64,000 bases of DNA from Pichia kudriavzevii. Its lineage: Eukaryota > Ascomycota > Pichiomycetes > Pichiales > Pichiaceae. The position numbers and the translations under genes were made by a program. The stretch lies in NCBI RefSeq assembly GCF_003054445.1, contig NC_042507.1, positions 1,302,001-1,366,000 of the forward strand, in the 5' to 3' direction. The notes below the pieces were generated by a model. The model had not been told where the DNA came from. It searched no databases and saw only the letters and a list, made by a program, of their open reading frames with translations. Below, one piece after another: positions 58,236-64,000 of the stretch (within the stretch, counting starts at the first letter, position 1; every line of letters starts with the position of its first letter).

Positions 58236-59906
58236 ATGTCAGTCAGAGAAGTACACACCACCCCATTCACTGACCAAAAGCCAGGTACATCTGGGCTCCG
58301 TAAAAAAACGACCCGTTTCCAAATTGAAAACTACACGGAAAACTTCATCCAGGCTGTCCTGTATGCCATTCCACAGGGTGCCAAGGGCGCAACTTTAGTA
58401 GTTGGTGGTGATGGCCGTTACTATAACGACGTCTTTATCAATATAATTGCACAGATTTCTGCAGCCAATGGTGTTTTGAAGCTCATTATTGGTGAAAATG
58501 GTATTCTATCGACTCCAGCCGCATCAAATGTCATTAGAAAGTACGGCGCCACCGGCGGTATCATTCTAACTGCCTCCCATAATCCGGGTGGCCCGGAAAA
58601 TGACTGTGGTATCAAGTATAACCTATCTAATGGAGGTCCAGCGCCTGAATCGGTGACCAATGATATTTACGAGGAGTCTATGAAGCTAACCAAATATAAA
58701 ATCATGGATCTACCGAAAATTGACTTGAAACATATTGGCACTAAGAAGTACGGCCCGTTAGAAGTTGAAATCATTGATTCAACTAAAGATTACGTTGAAA
58801 TGATGGAAGAAATCTTTGATTTCCCATTAATTAAAGAGTTCATTGATGAGCACAAAGACTTCACTTTTCTATTTGATGCCCTCAACGGTGTTACTGGCCC
58901 TTATGGTAGGGCCATTTTCGTTGAAAAATTGGGACTCCCCGAATCAACAATTCAAAATGCTACCCCATTACCTGATTTTGGCGGACTACATCCAGATCCT
59001 AATTTAACCTATGCTCGTACATTGGTTGAAAAGGTGGATTCCCAGAAAATCACCCTTGGTGCCGCATCCGATGGTGATGGTGATAGAAATATGATTTATG
59101 GTTACAAGACCTTCGTCTCACCAGGTGACTCAGTTGCCATTATTTCGGAATACGCAGATTCCATTCCTTACTTCAAGAAGAACGGTGTTTATGGATTAGC
59201 TAGATCAATGCCAACATCTTGTGCAATTGATCTAGTTGCTAAGGATAAGAAACTGAACGTTTACGAGGTTCCTACAGGTTGGAAGTTCTTCTGTGCCTTG
59301 TTTGATTCTAACAAATTAAGTATTTGTGGTGAAGAATCGTTTGGTACCGGTTCTAACCACATCAGAGAGAAAGATGGTCTGTGGGCAATTGTTGCTTGGT
59401 TGAACCTCATTGCTGCGTTTGCCAAGGAGAATCCATCGGCTCCAGTTTCAGTGGACTATATTCAAACTAAATTTTGGGAAAAATACGGCCGTACTTTCTT
59501 CACTAGATACGATTTTGAGAATGTCTCAACTGTAGATGCCAACAAGGTTATTGGTAACTTAGAGCAACACATGGCCTCTGAGAAGTTTATTGGATCAACT
59601 ATTGGCACCGGTAAGGTTATCGAAGCTGATAATTTCTCCTATAAAGACTTAGATGGCTCAGTGTCCACCAAACAAGGCCTTTTCGTTAAGCTTGATAATG
59701 GTTTGAGGTTTGTTGTAAGATTGTCAGGCACAGGCTCCTCCGGTGCAACTATTAGATTGTACTTGGAAAAGCATTCCACCGACAAATCAAAGGAAACGTT
59801 GGCCTTGCCTGTAGATGAATATTTGAAAGATGATATTTCCGCAGTTTTAAAATTCTTAAAGTTTAAGGAATTCATTGGAACTGAAACACCAACAGTTAAA
59901 ACTTAA
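58236..59906 (+). CDS. PGM2: Phosphoglucomutase
   Basis: The 556-residue alpha-D-phosphohexomutase has the phosphoserine loop TASHNPGG (Ser114), the metal loop SDGDGDRN (Asp279, Asp281, Asp283), the sugar-binding CGEESFGTGSNH (near 365) and the C-terminal phosphate-binding VVRLSGTGSSGATIRLY. It interconverts glucose-1-phosphate and glucose-6-phosphate, linking glycolysis with glycogen, trehalose, galactose and cell-wall precursor metabolism. The length is near that of yeast Pgm1/Pgm2 (about 570). Only one gene is seen here, so the choice between the PGM1 and PGM2 names is nominal. Confidence 0.97.
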   Translation: MSVREVHTTPFTDQKPGTSGLRKKTTRFQIENYTENFIQAVLYAIPQGAKGATLVVGGDGRYYNDVFINIIAQISAANGVLKLIIGENGILSTPAASNVIRKYGATGGIILTASHNPGGPENDCGIKYNLSNGGPAPESVTNDIYEESMKLTKYKIMDLPKIDLKHIGTKKYGPLEVEIIDSTKDYVEMMEEIFDFPLIKEFIDEHKDFTFLFDALNGVTGPYGRAIFVEKLGLPESTIQNATPLPDFGGLHPDPNLTYARTLVEKVDSQKITLGAASDGDGDRNMIYGYKTFVSPGDSVAIISEYADSIPYFKKNGVYGLARSMPTSCAIDLVAKDKKLNVYEVPTGWKFFCALFDSNKLSICGEESFGTGSNHIREKDGLWAIVAWLNLIAAFAKENPSAPVSVDYIQTKFWEKYGRTFFTRYDFENVSTVDANKVIGNLEQHMASEKFIGSTIGTGKVIEADNFSYKDLDGSVSTKQGLFVKLDNGLRFVVRLSGTGSSGATIRLYLEKHSTDKSKETLALPVDEYLKDDISAVLKFLKFKEFIGTETPTVKT

Positions 59907-60255
59907 ATAGAGACACATATAGATAACTTTTAATATATGTACTATGAAGCTTTATACGTATAGGAGTAATAACACTAACAACAATAAATTATAGTAGTAA
60001 TAATAGTAATAATAAATCATACCATTTTCATGTAAATTGTTTTTGAATTGTCCTTATTCATTATCAACGCCAAATAGGGTAATTTCCAATGTTTTACAAA
60101 CAAGTAAAACTCTATGCAAAAATAGGTAGGAGAAAGCCAGAATGAAGTATAAAAGTACCCCTGTATCATGAAAGCCAGCTAGAAAAATGTCTAATGCTGT
60201 CAATGTATAATCTGCTGTTAAAAGCACCAAAGTTCTGGAAAATAATAATTTAGGC
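59907..60255. other. Spacer downstream of phosphoglucomutase
   Basis: The 349 bases start with A/T-rich terminator-like sequence and a TAATAG/TAATAA repeat run (about 59985-60016). A minus-strand frame (60054-60518) crosses this spacer but begins with GTG and has no recognisable content. Confidence 0.4.
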
Positions 60256-60573
60256 ATGAATATTTTTTGCATTGTTACTGCCTTTATTATCCCAGTATTG
60301 GCCATTACTGTTCCCCCAGGATGTGTGCAATTTGTTCCAACTACCATATACCAGGTCGGTCCATCACCAACCACAATCAACGGTGAACTCACATATATAA
60401 CAACGTCTTTTGGATTTGTTGGTAGAACTCTAAGTATTTGCTCCCCATATGGTGAACTCTTCACAGAGGAATTTGGAGCAGAGACAACAGTCACTACTTT
60501 GACACTCCCAACTTCCACTACTACATCTACTACTACTCACTGTGGATTGAAAAGAGATTGTACTGCAAATTAG
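60256..60573 (+). CDS. Possible small secreted Thr-rich protein (hypothetical)
   Basis: The 105-residue frame starts with ATG and a hydrophobic leader (MNIFCIVTAFIIPVLA) that looks like a signal peptide. The mature part has four cysteines (23, 62, 96, 102), is rich in Thr/Ser, and has a TTSTTTH stretch suited to O-mannosylation. No GPI tail is present. I do not recognise a family. Small Cys-containing secreted or wall proteins of this form are common in yeasts. A GTG-initiated frame overlaps it on the other strand, so the reading is not secure. It ends 32 bases before the convergent GID7-like gene. Confidence 0.4.
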   Translation: MNIFCIVTAFIIPVLAITVPPGCVQFVPTTIYQVGPSPTTINGELTYITTSFGFVGRTLSICSPYGELFTEEFGAETTVTTLTLPTSTTTSTTTHCGLKRDCTAN

Positions 60574-60605
60574 TTTAGTTATATAATGATTACCTTTTTA
60601 ATTGA

Positions 60606-62000
60606 TCAAACCCCCCATATACAAACAGTCCCATCGTCACTGGCACTTGCCCATTCCAAAGTACCTGGCCTAAAACTTACACAGTTGACCAACTGTGAAT
60701 GTTGTTGGAGGCATCTTAGTATATTCCCCTGATTTCCCCAAATCCAGATCTCACCACTTCTGCCACCACTTATTATCCATGCCAAATGGCCATTGTGAAC
60801 TCCACCAGTTCCACGAACAACAAAATTCGAAGTGCTTGCAATCGGTAATGCATAGAAGGATTCAATAAAAGGTATATCTTCAACATTTAAAAGGATCATC
60901 CCACCCGGCCTCAAGTTTATTAAGATTTTCTCCCCAACCGATGTTATCGACGTTGGTCTCTTCTCTAAGTCCATCTTATGGATAAGTGTTAGATCAAGTG
61001 AAAATACTAAAAACTCCTGGTTTAATGTAATTGCATAAACCTTCGAATTTAGTATAACAAAGTCTTGAATTTGAGGTGGTATATTAGATTTGAACTCCTT
61101 TACCACTTTCAGTCGTTTTGTAGAAACAATGAACAACTTTCCATCGTTAGAGGCAACCAATAGTTCATCATCCCCCAAAAAAGAAGCGCAACTTAGTCTA
61201 GAGTTTGTAATACCTGATTTCCTATCAATTTCAACTAAACATCTACTTTCTTCAATAGACCATATCCTTAGGCTTTGATCAAAGGATAGCGACAACAATG
61301 CGGTTGAGGTATCGTTCCACGTGATATAGGTGATTGATTCTGTATGTAGTTGGAAGACGCACTCAAGTTTGTAGTCATTTGATGCATCATATACAATAAT
61401 CTTGGTGTCTTTTGAGCCAGTGGCTAAATATTTTCCATTTGGGGAATACTTGATGAACCATACCTCATTTGTATGGTACTTTAACGTATTCTTTAGTTGA
61501 TCAGGGATAGTCGAGGGAAACCTCAACTCTTTGAAGCTATGTGCATCATTCAACAAATCTTCCAATGTTTCTCTTGGCCCATCGACCAACTTGAACAAAT
61601 TTTCCACAAGATAATATCGACTCTCTTGAACGTCTTTCACGGCCCACTTTTTCTCATTTATTAATAGTGACGTTAGATTCTCACGAACATTAAGATCGAC
61701 TTCCTCTAATATTGCCAAACTACCCCTTTGGTCTCGTTCAAAATAGAGTAACTCATGAAATCTTGTGGTTATGATACAATTCTTCACCTTCTCCTCGTTA
61801 GCCCCTAACTGGACCATCTTCCTAATGATTTCCGAGCAGTTCAAGTTTAAGTCACCATTGGCAAGATCTTTGACCTCCTCTTTAGTAATTAAGTACTCAC
61901 GATCACCCGCATCAAATTCAGGTAACTCAGTAATCTCTCGAGCAATATCTGGATGCTCCTTGTACAAGTACTTCGATATCAGGGTTAGCGTGTTGGTCAT
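60606..62000 (-). CDS. GID7: Gid7/WDR26-like CTLH + WD40 protein
   Basis: The 464-residue protein has an N-terminal helical CTLH/CRA-like part (about 1-165) with EIIRKMVQLGANEEKVKN and KYHTNEVWFIKYSPNGKYLATGSKDTKIIVYD leading into a WD40 propeller of about seven blades, ending FRPGTLEWASASDDGTVCIWG. This is the layout of Gid7, the subunit of the GID/CTLH ubiquitin ligase that joins rings into a supramolecular assembly and helps degrade gluconeogenic enzymes. It is much shorter than S. cerevisiae Gid7 (745), lacking most of the N-terminal extension. TTG 62042 extends the frame by 14 codons; ATG 61998-62000 is used. Confidence 0.8.
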   Translation of the reverse strand: MTNTLTLISKYLYKEHPDIAREITELPEFDAGDREYLITKEEVKDLANGDLNLNCSEIIRKMVQLGANEEKVKNCIITTRFHELLYFERDQRGSLAILEEVDLNVRENLTSLLINEKKWAVKDVQESRYYLVENLFKLVDGPRETLEDLLNDAHSFKELRFPSTIPDQLKNTLKYHTNEVWFIKYSPNGKYLATGSKDTKIIVYDASNDYKLECVFQLHTESITYITWNDTSTALLSLSFDQSLRIWSIEESRCLVEIDRKSGITNSRLSCASFLGDDELLVASNDGKLFIVSTKRLKVVKEFKSNIPPQIQDFVILNSKVYAITLNQEFLVFSLDLTLIHKMDLEKRPTSITSVGEKILINLRPGGMILLNVEDIPFIESFYALPIASTSNFVVRGTGGVHNGHLAWIISGGRSGEIWIWGNQGNILRCLQQHSQLVNCVSFRPGTLEWASASDDGTVCIWGV

Positions 62001-62544
62001 TCTTGGATAATTCGGGGTATTAGAGGAAAGGAACAATATCAACTCCTTTATCTACATGATTTTTATTAGCCTCTGTATATTCTCGCCAAAGAGGCTCAGC
62101 TTTTTTTATGTGAACCTATTTTAGGAAGACTAGCTTGCTCAAGTATTTGCAATCACTATTTTACACAATCACTTTACGTGTAAGTGTGACTACTATAGAA
62201 TTCGACCAATTTACGACTTGAAATCAAGGGACTGACAAAATTTGTTAAAGGAAAAACATTTAGAGGAACAAATAGAAAAAGAGCATGAAACGTCCTTTAA
62301 AATGGAATTTGTGTTTGAATTGCCAAACCACTTTAAACTAATTCAAGAACAAATCACCTGTTCATGAAGTTTACATTGTGAATTACTTACGAAAAGTACT
62401 ACGCATACATTTCCAAACAGATACTTACCAAAGATACTCCTGGTGAACGGTTCCAGTGAAGTCAGACGTATCTTTTTTTATAAAAACAGCTAGCATCGTG
62501 CGACAAAAAGAGCTGTTGTGCCAAGACATTTTATGTTGTTGGGA

Positions 62545-62556
62545 ACAGCATGCTGT
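62545..62556. repeat. 12-bp perfect palindrome
   Basis: ACAGCATGCTGT is self-complementary. Significance unknown. Confidence 0.7.
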
Positions 62557-62988
62557 ACAGTTGACAAGTTCGAAGTAGAAACTAGACACAATAAGGAAAC
62601 CAGAATATGTTTGGTAAAAAAACACTGCCAGAGTGAAATCAAAAGTTAATTACTGGTAAGTTGCTATAATGAACTAGACGCATACTGCCAATCCAAAGAT
62701 CTTATACAAATAGGTGAAATGAAGCCGCAAAGCGAATCACAACGATATAGGAATTCGTCGTTGTAGATTATAAAGCGGTCCGCCCAGATCAAGTCTGGTA
62801 CTGTTTTTCTCCTGCCGGCCATTTTTGCGATTCCCCGATGGAGTACCCAAGGATCACTGGTATCCAGCAGTAGGTAATATGTATGTTAAAGGAAGGGAAG
62901 AAAGAAAGTAGTGTTTCCCACAGAGAGAAAAAGTTGAAAACAAGTTTTTTCACCTAGTCGAGGACCCAAATCGAGAATTTCTAATAAC

Positions 62989-63009
62989 CTAGGGTTAGGT
63001 ATTAGGGGT
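62989..63009 (+). promoter_or_regulatory. TTAGGG-like repeats upstream of HAM1
   Basis: CTAGGGTTAGG (62990-63000 region) and TTAGGGG (63002-63008) lie 36-55 bases before the HAM1 ATG. TTAGGG is the core of Tbf1 sites, which act as general promoter elements in many yeasts. Binding is inferred. Confidence 0.4.
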
Positions 63010-63044
63010 TTTTTCCTTTATAGGTCTTGATATTCAAGGACCAA

Positions 63045-63620
63045 ATGACCACAATTACCTTTGTCACAGGTAATGCCAACAAACTAAGAGAAGTCACCCA
63101 GATTTTATGTGGTGATTCTTTATCCTCCACTGTTGGCGATTTCAGTATTACTAATATGAAACTCGATCTTGATGAAATTCAAGGTTCTGTTGATGAAGTC
63201 ACTATTCACAAGACCAAACAGGCGGCAGAAATCGTCAAAGGACCGGTTTTGGTTGAAGACACGTGCCTTGGTTATAATGCATACAACAATCTACCTGGTC
63301 CATACATCAAATGGTTTTTGAAAAGCGTTGGATTAGACGGGTTGGTAAAGATGTTGGATGGATTTGAAGATAAATCAGCCAACGCAATTACTACTTTTGG
63401 TTATTGCGAAGGACCAGGTAAGGATGTCTTGCTCTTCCAAGGCATCACTACCGGTAAGATAGTACCATCCAGAGGTCCTACTGATTTTGGGTGGGATTCG
63501 GTGTTCTGTCCCGATGGTTTCGATACTACATATGCTGAGATGAGAGGTGAGGAAAAGAACAAAATTAGCCACAGATCAAAGGCTTTAGCCAAACTCAAAG
63601 AGTATTTAGAGGGTATATAA
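63045..63620 (+). CDS. HAM1: Ham1-type nucleoside triphosphate pyrophosphatase (ITPase)
   Basis: The 191-residue protein has the Ham1/ITPase motifs [13 protein letters not shown] at the start, [43 protein letters not shown] and [11 protein letters not shown]. It hydrolyses ITP, XTP and dITP (and base analogues such as 6-HAP triphosphate) to monophosphates, clearing damaged purine nucleotides. The length equals the yeast enzyme (197). TTG 63027 lies 6 codons upstream; ATG 63045 gives the normal N-terminus [10 protein letters not shown]. Confidence 0.97.
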   Translation: MTTITFVTGNANKLREVTQILCGDSLSSTVGDFSITNMKLDLDEIQGSVDEVTIHKTKQAAEIVKGPVLVEDTCLGYNAYNNLPGPYIKWFLKSVGLDGLVKMLDGFEDKSANAITTFGYCEGPGKDVLLFQGITTGKIVPSRGPTDFGWDSVFCPDGFDTTYAEMRGEEKNKISHRSKALAKLKEYLEGI

Positions 63621-63707
63621 ACAAAAAAGTAGTATAAATACAACAACCAGTTGTAGAAAACAGAAGAAAAGAAAACAAGAGGAATAGTCAATATCCCTTT
63701 CTAGTGT

Positions 63708-64000
63708 CTAGATAAACGAGTAAACAATCCTCTTGAGAATCATACATAAAAGTAATGCAGTTATGAAAATGGCAAAGTAGTACCCTTGTAGAGCAACTTG
63801 ATATCCAATAGAGCCTTTAATGGCTTCTAAGTTATGGGTTTCGATTTCTTTGATACCTTCAGCAACTTGAGTGAAAATAAACTTGGACTCATTGATAACT
63901 TCCTCCTTTTCTTCCTCACTTAAGAAATTACGAGTCTGTAGCTCGTAGTCTCTCTTGTAGATAATTCTCAAAGTTTCCATATCTTCGACATCAAATTTAT
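63708..64000 (-). CDS. C-terminal part of an unidentified single-pass membrane protein (partial)
   Basis: The frame is open from the window's right edge: the six codons upstream of the internal ATG at 63978-63980 are also sense (KFDVED). The true start is therefore probably outside. The visible 96 residues are charged and helical (YELQTRNFLSEEEKEEVINES), then carry a membrane segment GYYFAIFITALLLCMIL near the end with a short KRIVYSFI tail. A C-terminal anchor after a helix recalls tail-anchored or p24-like proteins, but no family signature is visible. It is tail-to-tail with HAM1, 87 bases apart. Confidence 0.6.
   Translation of the reverse strand, partial: KFDVEDMETLRIIYKRDYELQTRNFLSEEEKEEVINESKFIFTQVAEGIKEIETHNLEAIKGSIGYQVALQGYYFAIFITALLLCMILKRIVYSFI

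Larger units (their letters stand above)
62001..63044. other. 1 kb divergent spacer, GID7-like / HAM1
   Basis: No supported gene. It holds an ATACTTACC at 62422-62430 (identical to the U1 snRNA 5' end but without the following loop motif), a 12-bp palindrome ACAGCATGCTGT (62545-62556), and TTAGGG-like repeats just before HAM1 (62991-63009). Short frames on both strands show no motif. Confidence 0.5.

Noticed and set aside
60054-60518. 154-codon minus-strand frame overlapping the small secreted candidate
   Set aside because: It starts at GTG, with no ATG before the middle. The opposite ATG frame with a signal-like leader is a better reading.
62422-62430. ATACTTACC resembling the 5' end of U1 snRNA
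   Set aside because: The U1 stem-loop I motif (GATCA-GAAG type) does not follow, and no Sm site in a sensible position was seen.
1-64000. Transposons, LTR elements or virus-derived genes
   Set aside because: No reverse transcriptase, integrase, transposase, capsid-like frame, long terminal repeat or target-site duplication was recognised anywhere in the window.

Overview
The window looks like nuclear chromosomal DNA of a budding yeast (Saccharomycotina). It is AT-rich, with intronless, closely packed genes on both strands, short poly(A)/poly(T)-rich spacers, and proteins whose best recognisable relatives are yeast proteins. A CTG codon sits at a conserved leucine of HSP90 (36183-36185), so CUG is read as Leu and the CTG-Ser yeasts are unlikely. 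Together with the protein flavour this suggests a Pichiaceae yeast such as Pichia/Issatchenkia; the species is an inference. No transposon, LTR element, CRISPR array, rRNA or convincing tRNA was seen.

Layout. 0-7 kb: the end of an unknown gene, a Dal5-type permease and a PDR-type ABC drug pump. 7-8 kb: a GC-rich, palindrome-dense spacer. 8-19 kb: EXO70, a secreted glucanase, a small mitochondrial DUF4536-like protein, CMR1, a CENP-Q/Okp1-like kinetochore protein, tRNA ligase TRL1 and SER2. 19-22 kb: a 2.9 kb stretch without a credible gene. 22-30 kb: a mitochondrial carrier, ABZ2, a CofD/YvcK-like protein, mitochondrial NADH kinase POS5, RPD3 and the palmitoyltransferase PFA3. 30-39.5 kb: IQG1, HSP90 and UBP16. 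39.9-45.5 kb: urea amidolyase DUR1,2, followed by a 2.7 kb repeat-rich spacer with GATA and CACGTG sites. 48-51 kb: an unrecognised leucine-rich protein with a 54-codon Q/H tract. 51-64 kb: BRE1, ACP1, SDS22, an aspartate aminotransferase, phosphoglucomutase, a possible small secreted protein, a short GID7-like protein, HAM1 and the end of a membrane protein.

How they fit together. Most genes are unlinked housekeeping functions, as expected for yeast. Possible functional links are the allantoate-type permease and DUR1,2, both with GATA-type sites upstream (nitrogen catabolite control), and CMR1 with the kinetochore gene, which share a divergent promoter holding an MCB (ACGCGT) element. Several neighbourhoods match remembered S. 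cerevisiae linkages: EXO70/TRL1, IQG1/HSP82, RPD3/PFA3, ACP1/SDS22 and YDL157C/CMR1.

Start codons. Several open frames extend upstream through GTG or TTG codons. I moved those starts to the first in-frame ATG, because yeast nuclear genes rarely use other starts. I did not find a clear, previously undescribed multi-gene system. The best leads are the unknown LRR/poly-Q gene with its very long upstream region, the GC-rich palindromic island at 7.2-7.8 kb, and the fungal CofD-like protein.
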